Of a stretch of DNA of 64,000 nt, positions 1-10,200 are shown in pieces. The notes below the pieces were generated by a model, which made no database searches, was not told the DNA's origin, and saw nothing but the letters and a program-made list of their open reading frames with translations. This stretch comes from an uncultured Bacteroidia bacterium (GTDB taxonomy: Bacteria > Bacteroidota > Bacteroidia > Bacteroidales > ML635J-15), in NCBI GenBank assembly GCA_902791865.1, contig CADAXK010000001.1:192205-256204 (forward strand), given 5' to 3'. Numbering within the stretch: position 1 is the stretch's first letter; every line of letters starts with the position of its first letter. The translations under genes and the position numbers were made by a program.

Positions 1-1968
1 TTGGAAATTAACAATCTGCAAATCGGCATTCACCTCGCCGAGCGTCTTTTTCAACTTGCCATCGTTTGACGATGTAAACTGCTCTTCGACAGGCACTTCA
101 ACCGACTTTTCATCCACATACAAGGCGGTCATAACAAACTCGTTGTTAAACTTTTCGGCAATCGACTTGTTAGCCCATATTTCTGCCTGCATTTTCTTGC
201 AATTTGCACACGAATGTCCTGTGAAATAAAGGATTACCGGCTTGTTCTGCGACTTGGCACAATCGAATGCCTGCTTGTAGTCGAAATATGCATTGACACC
301 GTAAGCAGTATGCATTGATTCTGAATACTTTGGAGTTCCGCACAAAGCGCCTTCGGAAGCAACGCCACCATTATCTGCAAGGTTGAAATTCTGCGTGGTC
401 ATTGGCGGAAGAAGTCCTGATACCGACGACAAGTTGGCACCAAACATTCCAGGAAACAAATAGAGCGCGAAAACAAAGAACGCCGATGCCAAAATCATAC
501 GGAAGAAACCTACTGTTTTGACCTCGCTATCCATTTTGAAACGAATCTTGCCAAGAAGATAAAGTCCGCACAAAACGCTGATTACAATCCAAATGGCAAT
601 GTATAGCTCACGACTCATTATGTCGAGGTGATAGTTCTGGTCGATGTTGGAGAAATACTTGAGCGAGAATGCCAACAGGCAGAAGCCCATGACAACCTTC
701 ACCGAGTTCATCCATCCACCCGACTTCGGCAACTTCTTAAGCCAGTTAGGAGCTATTGCCAATATTGTGAACGGCAATGCAAAACCAAGTCCGAAACCAA
801 GCATACCGATTGTCGGTTCAAGTACATTTCCACTGGCAGCCTTTACCAACAAAGCACCGACAATTGGTCCCGTACAACTGAAACTTACGATTACAGTGGT
901 AAGAGCCAGGAAGAACGATGCGAAAATTCCGCCCTTGTCAACCTGCTTGTCGCTCTTGTTTGCAAGCGAAGTCGGCAGAATGATTTCGAATAGGCCAAAC
1001 AAAGATGCAGCAAACACAACAAACAGCAAGAAAAAAATCAAGTTTGGAATCCAGTGCGTGCTAAGTACAGTTGTCAGACCTGCGCCAGCATTTGTCAGCG
1101 ACACAATCACACCTATAATAGTATATAGTACCGTTATTGAAATTCCGAAAATCAACGCCTTAAGGATAGAATTGAACTTACTGGAGTCTCCCTGCATGAA
1201 GAAGCTGATTGTCATTGGAATCATCGGGAACACGCAAGGTGTCAAAATTCCAAGAATACCGAACAGCAGGGAAAGGAAGAAGAATGCCCACATGGAACCG
1301 TCTTCAGTCGTTTCCTCAACAAATTCGTTTTGCGAAATAATGCGAGGAGTTCCGCCCTTGTCGGATTTTTGTTCAACTACTTCTGCTTGAGCAGAATCGG
1401 CTGCCGGTTCCTCTGCCACCTCGACTTCTGCAACTTCTGTCGTTTTTTCATCAGTAGTCGCAGGTTCTACTGAAGTTTTTTCTGGTTCGGCAGTTTCCTT
1501 CTTTGGCAAGTCTATTTTAAAATTAGCATCCGCATTCACTGGTAGACATTGTCCATCCTCGAAGCATGCCTGTCCATTTAGTTCCGCCTTTATGGAAAAT
1601 GAAGCATCAGTCAAAACCTCAATCTTCTGCTTAAATGTTGCCTTCTTGGTGAAATACTTGACATTAACCATGAAAACATCGTCGTACTCGGCTGTAGGAG
1701 CCGGCGACTCGGTAGTTTGTCCGACGGTTTTGTACTTGTCCGACTTTGTGTAAGTAATCACGAGGGGCATAGGTCCGCCCGCATCGAAATGCTGTGAGTA
1801 GAGGTGCCATTTGTCCTCTATTGTTGCAGTCATTACAAGATTAAATTCCTTCTCGGAAATCTTTTCTGTAGAAAATTTCCACTTAACAGGTTCTGCCATC
1901 TGCGCAAACATCACTGAGAATGAAAACAGCGCAACGACAGCCAATAACATTTTTCGCAAAAGACTCAT
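1..1968 (-). CDS. dsbD: DsbD-family thiol:disulfide interchange protein (3' end outside window)
   Basis: The frame is open from the ATG at 1968 to the window edge (656 codons), so the C-terminus is missing. A signal peptide (residues 1-22, ending VMFAQ) leads into a periplasmic domain with the cysteines CFEDGQC. An acidic/proline linker follows, then a CcdA-like membrane region of several helices carrying LTPCVFPMIP and SFSCTGPIVG. The last part seen is a thioredoxin-like domain with the redox motif GHSCANCKKM. This order (periplasmic, membrane, thioredoxin) is that of DsbD, which carries electrons from cytoplasmic thioredoxin to periplasmic proteins. A TAGCTTTGC -7 box lies 22 nt upstream of the start. 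Confidence 0.93.
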   Translation of the reverse strand, partial: MSLLRKMLLAVVALFSFSVMFAQMAEPVKWKFSTEKISEKEFNLVMTATIEDKWHLYSQHFDAGGPMPLVITYTKSDKYKTVGQTTESPAPTAEYDDVFMVNVKYFTKKATFKQKIEVLTDASFSIKAELNGQACFEDGQCLPVNADANFKIDLPKKETAEPEKTSVEPATTDEKTTEVAEVEVAEEPAADSAQAEVVEQKSDKGGTPRIISQNEFVEETTEDGSMWAFFFLSLLFGILGILTPCVFPMIPMTISFFMQGDSSKFNSILKALIFGISITVLYTIIGVIVSLTNAGAGLTTVLSTHWIPNLIFFLLFVVFAASLFGLFEIILPTSLANKSDKQVDKGGIFASFFLALTTVIVSFSCTGPIVGALLVKAASGNVLEPTIGMLGFGLGFALPFTILAIAPNWLKKLPKSGGWMNSVKVVMGFCLLAFSLKYFSNIDQNYHLDIMSRELYIAIWIVISVLCGLYLLGKIRFKMDSEVKTVGFFRMILASAFFVFALYLFPGMFGANLSSVSGLLPPMTTQNFNLADNGGVASEGALCGTPKYSESMHTAYGVNAYFDYKQAFDCAKSQNKPVILYFTGHSCANCKKMQAEIWANKSIAEKFNNEFVMTALYVDEKSVEVPVEEQFTSSNDGKLKKTLGEVNADLQIVNFQ

Positions 1969-1990
1969 AAATATATTTTTATTTGAAAGT

Positions 1991-1999
1991 GCAAAGCTA
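1991..1999 (-). promoter_or_regulatory. Bacteroidota -7 box upstream of dsbD
   Basis: Minus-strand TAGCTTTGC matches TAnnTTTGC and lies 22 nt from the dsbD start codon. Confidence 0.6.
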
Positions 2000-2062
2000 C
2001 AAAAAACATTCGGACTTGCAAGAAAAAGGACAATGCAGATTCATCGATTAATGCTAAAAATT

Positions 2063-2899
2063 TTAGAACATACCACTAAACATGTCACCCAAAATATGCA
2101 TATACCTCTTGAACTGCCTTGAATTCATTCCGTTGCCAGTCTTGGCAATCTTATCTGACAAAGCAGATGCCTCGTGGCTGTATTTATCGAAATCATCCAT
2201 TGCGTCCTTGTTGCCCGACATAACTTCTCGCAAAGCACCAACAGACAAATTTACATACTTTTCGTACTCATCAAGCAAGGCATCAATCTCGGCCTCATCT
2301 GCCGACACAGATTTGTCGCTAATCTCCGCATTACCGTCATCAAAAAGAAATCTGTTGAAAGCATCCACAAAAACATCTACAATCCCTCCCCCATCAATGG
2401 TATCGTGCCTTTCATAATGCCAACTCGAAGAATCTGCCTCCGCTCCCAGCTCATCAAAAAATGCAGAGAAAGAATCTACCATATCGTCCACAAACGAGCG
2501 TTCTTCATAATTGTAATCCTCAACATACACATCATCATTCTCGGCATAGCGTGAATTATCATTTATAACCTTTGGCTTCGATGACAAATCTTTTAGTTTA
2601 TCGCGATATATGCGATAATCCTTCTTCGAAATCTTATTTTCAATCGCAGAAAAACGCTTCTGCTGGGAGCTGTTCAGCTCCATTCCGAACAAAACATTGG
2701 CTATTTTCGCAGCAAGTTCCATATCTTTGGCTTTCACTGCATTCTCAAAACAATCCAAATACAAATCAACAACTTCTCCATCAACGACAGAGACCATTTC
2801 TGTTCTCATCGAAAACATCGGCGACACACAATCATTTGCCATCGAAACGGCAGCCACGAGCATCACCACGCAAAATACACAAAACTTTTTCATAGTCAT
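2063..2899 (-). CDS. secreted acidic protein of unknown function
   Basis: A 278-residue protein that I do not recognise. It starts MTMKKFC (the second Met, at 2893, is equally good) and has a typical signal peptide ending near VSMAND. The mature part is very rich in Asp and Glu and predicted mostly helical, with no cysteine pairs, catalytic motif or repeats that I can name. It is transcribed toward dsbD but has its own TAAATTTGT box, so it is probably a single-gene unit. Probably periplasmic or surface exposed. Confidence 0.75.
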   Translation of the reverse strand: MTMKKFCVFCVVMLVAAVSMANDCVSPMFSMRTEMVSVVDGEVVDLYLDCFENAVKAKDMELAAKIANVLFGMELNSSQQKRFSAIENKISKKDYRIYRDKLKDLSSKPKVINDNSRYAENDDVYVEDYNYEERSFVDDMVDSFSAFFDELGAEADSSSWHYERHDTIDGGGIVDVFVDAFNRFLFDDGNAEISDKSVSADEAEIDALLDEYEKYVNLSVGALREVMSGNKDAMDDFDKYSHEASALSDKIAKTGNGMNSRQFKRYMHILGDMFSGMF

Positions 2900-2919
2900 T
2901 TTGTCATAAAAAAATCAGA

Positions 2920-2928
2920 ACAAATTTA
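2920..2928 (-). promoter_or_regulatory. -7 box for the 2063-2899 gene
   Basis: Minus-strand TAAATTTGT, 20 nt before the start codon at 2899. Confidence 0.5.
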
Positions 2929-2994
2929 ACTTGCTTCTACAAATACTATCCATAATATTTAGTTAAAACTTTTCAAACGATACCATAAAGAAAT

Positions 2995-3003
2995 TATCTT
3001 TGC
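2995..3003 (+). promoter_or_regulatory. -7 box abutting the glycosyltransferase start
   Basis: TATCTTTGC is a perfect TAnnTTTGC match but ends only 3 nt before the ATG at 3007. Transcription from it would give a mRNA with almost no leader. Confidence 0.55.
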
Positions 3004-3006
3004 GAC

Positions 3007-4164
3007 ATGAAACTCCTCGTGCTAAACTACGAATACCCACCGCTTGGTGGCGGAGCCGGCATAATCTCGAAGAATATTGCCGAAGGTCTTGCTGCGCTTG
3101 GCAACGAGGTAACAGTCCTCACGACCTACTATAATGGCACAGAGGAGGATAGCATAGAAAATGGAGTTCGCGTGCTTCGCCTAAAATCAAAGCGCAAGGA
3201 TGTTTTTCAGTCAAATATCCGCGAAATGCTGTCGTGGATGATTTGCGCCAAGCGCTTCCTGAAAAAACATTTGCAAGTCGGCAAATACGACCTCTGCTTT
3301 GCAAATTTCGCACTACCATGCGGTGAAGTCGCTTACAGCATGAAAGATATGTTCCACCTGCCGTATGTAATCATTTCGCACGGACACGACATTCCTTGGT
3401 TCTTTCCCGAACAGATGATGTGGTATCACGCCGCTTGCTACCATTGGATTCGCAAGATATGCATGCAGTCGAAGCGCAACTATGTGCAGTCGGACGAAAT
3501 GCTCTGCAACATCAACGCATTCCTAGGAGGCACGACATCCAAAAACAAGCTTATATTCAACGGATGGAACCGCGACAAATTCTTCCCCGATGAAAGCACG
3601 CGAGCAAAAAAGTTTACAATCCTGTTTGCTGGTAGGCTCGTTATGCAAAAAGACCCGATGACATTCCTCAAAGCTATCAAAATAGCAAAGGAAAAGATTT
3701 CAGACTTTGAAGTTCACATAGTTGGCGACGGGGCAATGCGTAAGAAGATGGAAGATTTCGTAAAGCAAAACGGACTTGAAAACAATGTTATTTTCAAGAA
3801 CTGGCTCACAAAGCCGGAGATTATTGCCGAATACCAGTCGGCATCGCTAACTGTCATGCCATCGCTTGCCGAAGGCATGAGCATGGCTCTGCTCGAAGCC
3901 CTTGCCTGCGGTCAGTATGTGATTGCCACGAAAGTTAGTAACAACGAAAAACTAATAACCGCCGGCATAAACGGCGACTTCATCGAAAAGAAAGACTACA
4001 AGTCGCTTGCCGACAAGATTATAGATTTCCACGACAACAAATTCCAGCACAACTACATCGTTCCAAGAGAACATTTCGACACCATTGCCGAGCAATTCGA
4101 CTGGAAAAACATTGTAAAGCAATATGATGAAGACCTAAGAGGGATTTTGGATTTACGACTTTAG
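3007..4164 (+). CDS. family 4 glycosyltransferase (GT-B fold)
   Basis: The N-terminus MKLLVLNYEYPPLGGGAG has the glycine-rich loop of GT4 enzymes, and the C-terminal half has the GT4 core: LFAGRLVMQKDP, HIVGDGAMRKKM, and the E-x7-E nucleotide-sugar motif in EGMSMALLEALACG. Length (385) is normal. GT4 enzymes are retaining transferases that use activated sugars to build polysaccharide or glycolipid; the acceptor cannot be read from sequence. It ends in an intergenic repeat that runs into the next gene. There are no other envelope-sugar genes beside it, so it is a lone transferase rather than part of a capsule locus. Confidence 0.9.
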   Translation: MKLLVLNYEYPPLGGGAGIISKNIAEGLAALGNEVTVLTTYYNGTEEDSIENGVRVLRLKSKRKDVFQSNIREMLSWMICAKRFLKKHLQVGKYDLCFANFALPCGEVAYSMKDMFHLPYVIISHGHDIPWFFPEQMMWYHAACYHWIRKICMQSKRNYVQSDEMLCNINAFLGGTTSKNKLIFNGWNRDKFFPDESTRAKKFTILFAGRLVMQKDPMTFLKAIKIAKEKISDFEVHIVGDGAMRKKMEDFVKQNGLENNVIFKNWLTKPEIIAEYQSASLTVMPSLAEGMSMALLEALACGQYVIATKVSNNEKLITAGINGDFIEKKDYKSLADKIIDFHDNKFQHNYIVPREHFDTIAEQFDWKNIVKQYDEDLRGILDLRL

Positions 4165-4207
4165 ATTTACGATTTTTGATTGGGGATTTTTGATTTTGGA
4201 TTTACGA
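4140..4207. repeat. degenerate intergenic word repeat
   Basis: Several near-copies of GATTTACGA/GATTTTTGAT-like words run from the last codons of the glycosyltransferase into the start of the CotH-like gene. A related AAATCGTAAATCGTA tract lies at 54560-54600. Confidence 0.55.
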
Positions 4208-6211
4208 TTGTGCAAGAATATTATCATCTTGATTGTTGCATTAGTTACGACAAATGTCAATGCGCAAGATTTTACCGACAGCAACCTGCCGATTATCGTC
4301 ATTAACACCTGTGGCGATACCATAAACAACGAAAATCATGTCAGATCAAAAATGAAGATCATCTTCCATGAAGACGGAAGCAGAAATTATATGGCCGATA
4401 CCTCCGACCTGCGAAACCTAAACTACGATGGCGACATTGAAATAAAAATTCGCGGCAACACTTCGCAATACATACCCAAAAAGCCATACGCAATTCACAC
4501 CATTCATGCCGCCGACGAGAACAACAATGTAAGTTTGCTTGGACTTCCTCCTGAAAATGATTGGATACTAATCAACTTTGCTTTCGACCCGTCATACATA
4601 CGCGACTTCATATCCTACGGTCTATCGGAAAAGATGGGCAACTATGCACCTAGATGCCGATTCTGCGAAGTTGTTATTGACGGCGATTACATGGGACTGT
4701 ACATTTTTACCGAAAAACAAAAGGCTGGAAAATATAGAATTAACATTGAAAAGCAGCCGGAACAACTGCAAGTCCACGACACATTACACGGATACATTTT
4801 TAGAGCGGATCGCGACATAGACACGACATCATGGTTCGACTATCCATATCATACAAACTACTGCGACTCGATAATGTATTCGATAATCTACCCCAAAGTA
4901 GGACACATCAGACAACCCGAAATAGAATACATAAAAGATTACTACAACGAATTCACAGAAAAAATACATGCTCAGAACGAAGCCATTGACGTTGGTTTTC
5001 CTTCAATGATTGATATTCAGTCGTTTATCGACTTCATGCTAGTAGGCGAATTCTCGTCAAATGTTGACATTTACCAGCTTAGCACATTCTTCCACAAGGA
5101 TACCAAAGGAAAACTCCGTGCCGGTCCGGTATGGGACTTCAACCTGACATTCGGCAACGACATACAGACTAACAGAAGCCGATACAATGTATGGCAGTTT
5201 TACAACTACACAAATGAAGGTGCAATGTTTTGGAAAGATCTTTTCGACAACCCAACATACCGCTGCCACATGTCGAAACGCTGGCACGAACTAATCGCCG
5301 AAGGTCAACCACTAAACTACGAAAGCGTATGTAACTTCATTGACGAAGCCAAATCCACTATTGCAGAAGCTGTTCCTCGCGATTGCGCCAGATGGCAAAC
5401 AACAAATCACCAAACCAGCAACATCGACTCGATGAAAAACTGGATACAACAACGCATCGAATGGATGAACAACAATATTGGTCAGTGCGAACAATGCCAA
5501 GACGAATATGTACCCAACCTTGTTATTTCGCGCATCAACTACAACCCGAAACCTCAAGGCTTTGTAAGTAGCGAAAGGCTGGAATTCATTGAAATAACGA
5601 ACAACAGCGAGGAACGCATAAACCTTACAGGAATATATTTTGGCGGAATGGGGTTAAGTTATGTTTTCCCAATAAATTCCTTCCTTTTACCAAACCAGAA
5701 GGCAATTATCTGTTCCGACAGCATACAATTCGTTACTCATTATGCACAAATACCATTCGGACAATATGCCAGACATCTGTCAAACCAATCGCAAAAACTA
5801 GTTTTATATGACGTTTGGGGAAACCTAATCGACGAGGTTACATACAGTTGCAATAGGCCATGGCCAGAAGAAGCCAATGGTCGTGGCTATTTTCTGGAAC
5901 TCAACGACATTAATTCCGACAATAGCCTTGCCGAAAACTGGAAAGCATCCCAAATACTATCGGCTGAAATATTCAAGCAAAGCGCTACGATGGTGTACCC
6001 GAACCCATTCTCCGAACAAATTCACATTTCACAATATAGCGAAACGCCAACATCATACAGCATATACGACATCGCTGGCAAAGAAATCAAGCAAGGCAAG
6101 TGCGATGATGTGATTTCTGTTGTCAACACAAGCGACTTGAAAACAGGAATATATTTTATCAGATTAATATCAGGGAAAAACAGTTACAGCGAAAAGATTG
6201 TAAAGGAGTAA
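4208..6211 (+). CDS. CotH-like kinase with lamin-tail domain and type IX secretion signal
   Basis: A signal peptide (CKNIIILIVALVTTNVNAQ) is followed by a CotH-type domain (about residues 20-400) with the features IRGNTSQ, KPYAI and DGDYMGLYIFTEKQ; CotH proteins are atypical protein kinases of spore coats, also widespread in secreted bacterial proteins. A lamin-tail (LTD) beta domain follows (about 440-590). The C-terminus, beginning YPNPFSEQIHIS and ending GIYFIRLISGKNSYSEKIVKE-like, is a type IX secretion sorting domain, so the protein is exported to the surface or beyond. No ATG is available: the best start is TTG 4208, directly before the signal peptide (TTG 4190 is an alternative). Confidence 0.85.
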   Translation: MCKNIIILIVALVTTNVNAQDFTDSNLPIIVINTCGDTINNENHVRSKMKIIFHEDGSRNYMADTSDLRNLNYDGDIEIKIRGNTSQYIPKKPYAIHTIHAADENNNVSLLGLPPENDWILINFAFDPSYIRDFISYGLSEKMGNYAPRCRFCEVVIDGDYMGLYIFTEKQKAGKYRINIEKQPEQLQVHDTLHGYIFRADRDIDTTSWFDYPYHTNYCDSIMYSIIYPKVGHIRQPEIEYIKDYYNEFTEKIHAQNEAIDVGFPSMIDIQSFIDFMLVGEFSSNVDIYQLSTFFHKDTKGKLRAGPVWDFNLTFGNDIQTNRSRYNVWQFYNYTNEGAMFWKDLFDNPTYRCHMSKRWHELIAEGQPLNYESVCNFIDEAKSTIAEAVPRDCARWQTTNHQTSNIDSMKNWIQQRIEWMNNNIGQCEQCQDEYVPNLVISRINYNPKPQGFVSSERLEFIEITNNSEERINLTGIYFGGMGLSYVFPINSFLLPNQKAIICSDSIQFVTHYAQIPFGQYARHLSNQSQKLVLYDVWGNLIDEVTYSCNRPWPEEANGRGYFLELNDINSDNSLAENWKASQILSAEIFKQSATMVYPNPFSEQIHISQYSETPTSYSIYDIAGKEIKQGKCDDVISVVNTSDLKTGIYFIRLISGKNSYSEKIVKE

Positions 6212-6217
6212 AAAAAA

Positions 6218-7018
6218 ATGGGAAAAAGTAACGCAAAAAAGGACTCTTCGGCAAAACAATCAAAGAAGAAAAGTGGCAAGTCCATATTCCGCAAGATTTT
6301 AAAAATCATATTGATAACAATACTTTGTATTTTCGGACTAAATCTGCTCACAACTATACTCTACCGCTGGGTAAATCCACCAATTACACTCACCATGATT
6401 TCACGTTCCGTATTTGAAGGCGAGCCTCTGAAAAAAGAATGGAAGTCGCTTGATGAAATATCGCCCTATCTTGTTGATGCATCCGTGGCAAGCGAAGACA
6501 ATATGTTCCTAGGTCACAATGGTTTCGACCGCGTAGCCATAGACATTGCAATCGAAGAGCACAAGTCGGGCAAGAACAATCGTGGCGGAAGCGGAATTTC
6601 ACAGCAGACTGCAAAAAATGTATTTCTGTGGCAAGGTCACTCGTGGATACGCAAAGGACTGGAAGTGTACCAGACTTTCCTCATCGAATTGTTCTGGTCG
6701 AAGGAACGAATAATGGAAGTGTACCTGAATGTCATCGAAATGGGACCAGGCATATACGGAGCCGAAGCCGCCGCCCAAGAATATTTCCACAAGAGCGCAA
6801 AAAATCTTACCAAGACCGAAGCCTCGCAAATCGTAGCCGCCTACCCCAACCCTCGCGACCCCAAACGCAATCCGAAAAAAGCATCGGCACGAGCAGCAAA
6901 AATCAGGAACCTAATGAACCTCATCGGCCCCATAAAGTTCGACGACGAAAGCATAGAACAATGGGAAGAACGCTACGAAAAATACAAGGACAAATACTTC
7001 GACAACAAGAAAGACTGA
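6218..7018 (+). CDS. mtgA: monofunctional peptidoglycan glycosyltransferase
   Basis: A lysine-rich cytoplasmic tail and one membrane segment (about residues 26-46) are followed by a GT51 domain with SEDNMFLGHNGFD (catalytic Glu), GGSGISQQTAKNVFL, KERIMEVYLNVIEMG and YGAEAAAQEYF. No transpeptidase domain follows, so it is the monofunctional MtgA type, polymerising lipid II into glycan strands on the outer face of the inner membrane. Length 266 is slightly longer than the usual 230-240 because of the basic N-terminal tail and an extended C-terminus. It begins 6 nt after the preceding stop codon. Confidence 0.93.
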   Translation: MGKSNAKKDSSAKQSKKKSGKSIFRKILKIILITILCIFGLNLLTTILYRWVNPPITLTMISRSVFEGEPLKKEWKSLDEISPYLVDASVASEDNMFLGHNGFDRVAIDIAIEEHKSGKNNRGGSGISQQTAKNVFLWQGHSWIRKGLEVYQTFLIELFWSKERIMEVYLNVIEMGPGIYGAEAAAQEYFHKSAKNLTKTEASQIVAAYPNPRDPKRNPKKASARAAKIRNLMNLIGPIKFDDESIEQWEERYEKYKDKYFDNKKD

Positions 7019-7101
7019 TTCCTTTGTATATCGAACTATAAAACCATCCATCCACACCGTTTTTGCACAATTAAAATACAAGTTTCTCATTGTCAAATAC
7101 A

Positions 7102-7140
7102 TTGTCGCTGTTAATTACTTTTTGAAAAAAATAGCGACAA
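7102..7140. promoter_or_regulatory. inverted repeat upstream of dnaE
   Basis: TTGTCGCT (7102-7109) and AGCGACAA (7133-7140) form perfect 8-bp arms separated by 23 bp, about 60 nt before dnaE. The half-site resembles that of the 40-50 kb operators (TGTCGYA), but arm order matches and spacing does not (23 bp instead of 5), so it is not the same element. Confidence 0.35.
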
Positions 7141-7200
7141 AATACACATCACTAACTTCAAACGCGCTATTTTCGTAGCAGGTATTTTAAGATTTGCAAA

Positions 7201-10200
7201 ATGGTTAGGTTCACGCATTTACACGTTCACTCCCACTACTCTGTACTCGACGGAATGTCGAAAGTTCCCGATTTGATAAACAAGGCGATGAAAAACGGAA
7301 TGTACTCCCTCGCCCTCACCGACCATGGAAACATGTACGGCATAAAGGACCTAATGGATACAGCCAAAAGTGTAAACGAAAAAACCAAGGACAAAATCAA
7401 GGAACAAGAAAAAATTCTTGCAAAAGAAGATGCTTCAGAAGAGGAAAAAGCAAATGCTTCAAAAAAAATCGAAGAACTAAAGCAACAGATTTTCAAGCCG
7501 ATAATCGGCATCGAGGCATATTGTGCACGCCGAACCCTTTACGACAAGGACAAGGATTACCGTGAACCTTCGCCCGAAAGCGGAAAAATGAAAATTGTCG
7601 ATAGCAGTGGCTACCACCTGATTTTGCTTGCAAAAAACAAAAAAGGATACCAGAACCTTTGCAAATTGTCATCCATAGGATTCACACAGGGGTACTACAG
7701 CACCCCGCGAATCGACAAGAATGTGCTTGAACAATACCACGAAGGCGTGATTGCAAGTTCCGCTTGTCTTGGCGGTGAAATACCTCAACTCATACTTGGC
7801 AACAAACTCGACAAGGCAGAAGAGACAATACTATGGTTCAAGCGCGTGTTCGGCGAAGACTACTACATCGAACTTCAACGGCACAAAACAGACAAGCCTG
7901 GCGGTGCTCGCGACACATTCGAAAAGCAACAAATGGTAAACAAGGTGCTTATAGAACTGGCTCGTAAACATGATATTAAGATTATCGCGACTAACGATGT
8001 CCACTTCGTTGAGGAGGAACACGGAGAAGCTCACGAAAGGCTTATATGCCTAAGCACACAGACCGAGCTAAACGATCCAAACCGTGGAATGGCATACACC
8101 AAGCAGGAATGGCTAAAGTCGCCCGAAGAAATGGAAGCCATTTTCTCCGACTTGCCCGAAGCACTGGAAAACACTATGGAAATCGCTGACAAAATCGAGG
8201 TCTACGACATCGACTCCGGACCTATAATGCCAGCTTTCCCGATTCCAGAAGACTTTGGTACAGAGGAAGAATATCGCCAGAAATTTACACACGAGGACCT
8301 TTTCAACGAATTTACCCGCGACGAAAACGGTAATGTTGTAATGTCGCAGGAGGAGGCCGAAAAGAAAATCAAGAAAATCGGAGGTTACGACAAACTATAC
8401 CGCATAAAGCTCGAAGCCGACTACCTTGCAAAACTCGCATGGGACGGTGCCCACAAGCGCTATGGCGAGAATCTTACCAAGGAACAAACCGACAGAATAA
8501 AGTTCGAGCTTCACATTATGAAGACAATGGGTTTCCCCGGATACTTCCTCATAGTGCAAGACTACATACGCGGTGCAAGGGAAGAATTGGGCGTATGGGT
8601 TGGCCCTGGCCGAGGTTCGGCTGCCGGTTCGGTTGTTGCCTACTGCTTGCATATCACCGACTTAGACCCATTGAAATACGACTTGCTGTTCGAGCGTTTC
8701 CTAAACCCCGACCGTATATCGCTTCCCGATATAGATGTTGACTTCGATGATGCAGGGCGCGGTAAGGTACTCGACTGGGTAACAGAGAAATATGGAGAGG
8801 AAAAGGTCGCTCACATCATAACATACGGAACAATGGCAACAAAATCGGCAATTGCCGATGTAGGTCGTGTTCAAGGTGTTCCACTTCAGCGCGTAGCCGA
8901 AATAAAAGCTTTGATTCCCGACAAATTCGATGAATCATTAAAGGACGAAAAAGGGAAAACGCCTAAGGTAAACCTCAAGAACTGCATAAAATATGTCCCC
9001 GAAATCAAGAGTATAGTAGAAGGCGACGACCCCAATGTTGCAACAATGATCGAATACGCCGAAGAACTTGAAGGGACTATACGACAAGTAGGAATACACG
9101 CCTGCGGATTCATTATCGGAGCCGACGACCTTACCAAATTCGCACCAATAAGCACTATCGAGGACAAAGAATCCGAACGCCGTCTACCTGTAACCCAATA
9201 CGACGGACATGTCATTGAAAGCGTTGGACTTATAAAAATGGACTTCCTGGGACTTATCACACTGTCCATTATGAAAGAAGCCGTTTCAAACATCAAGAAG
9301 TCAAAAGGCATCGACCTCGACATAAACAGCATTCCTATCGACGACCCCAAAACATACAAGATTTATTGTGCAGGAAAGACAATCGGCATATTCCAGTTTG
9401 AATCGGGCGGAATGCAGAAGTACCTTCGCGAACTTCAGCCGACTGTATTCGAAGACCTCATCGCAATGAACGCACTGTATCGTCCGGGACCAATGGCATA
9501 CATCCCACAGTTCATCGCCCGCAAGCACGGCAAGGAACCTATAACCTACGACATACCCGTAATGGAAAAGTACCTGAAAGATACATACGGAATCACCGTT
9601 TATCAGGAGCAGGTCATGCTTTTGTCGCGATTGCTTGCCGATTTCACACGCGGAGAAAGCGACGCATTGCGTAAAGCCATGGGTAAGAAGAAGAAAGACA
9701 TTGTTGACAAAATGAAGCCCAAGTTCATCGAAGGAGGGAAAAAGAACGGACACGACCCGAAGATTCTTGAAAAAATATGGGGCGACTGGGAAAGCTTTGC
9801 TTCGTACGCGTTCAACAAATCGCATGCTGCATGTTACGCATGGGTTTCGTACCAGACAGCCTACCTGAAAGCCCACTACCCTGCCGAATTCATGGCAGCC
9901 AACCTCACACTCAACAAGGACGACATTACCGAAGTCACAAAGTTGATGAACGAATGCAAGAGCATGAAGATAAATGTCTTGTCCCCCGACATTAACGAAA
10001 GCGACCTCAACTTTACGGTAACCAAGAGCGGTGACATCCGCTTCGGACTCGGTGGCGTAAAAGGCGTAGGCGAAGCCGCTGTTTTGGCAATAATATCTGA
10101 ACGAGAAGCAAACGGCCCTTACAAGGACATATTCGACTTCGTGTCGAGAGTAAACCTGCAATCGGTAAACAAGAAGACCATCGAAGCTCTGACATTCGGC

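Noticed and set aside
644..1390. A 248-codon plus-strand ORF inside the dsbD region
   Set aside because: It is antisense to a gene with clear DsbD motifs, and its translation has no family features.
7102..7140. The dnaE inverted repeat as a seventh operator
   Set aside because: The half-sites are similar, but spacer length is 23 bp and no TTTTG-14-TTTGC order is present.
9301..10161. Long minus-strand ORFs (286 and 180 codons) within dnaE
   Set aside because: Shadows of a conserved polymerase reading frame.
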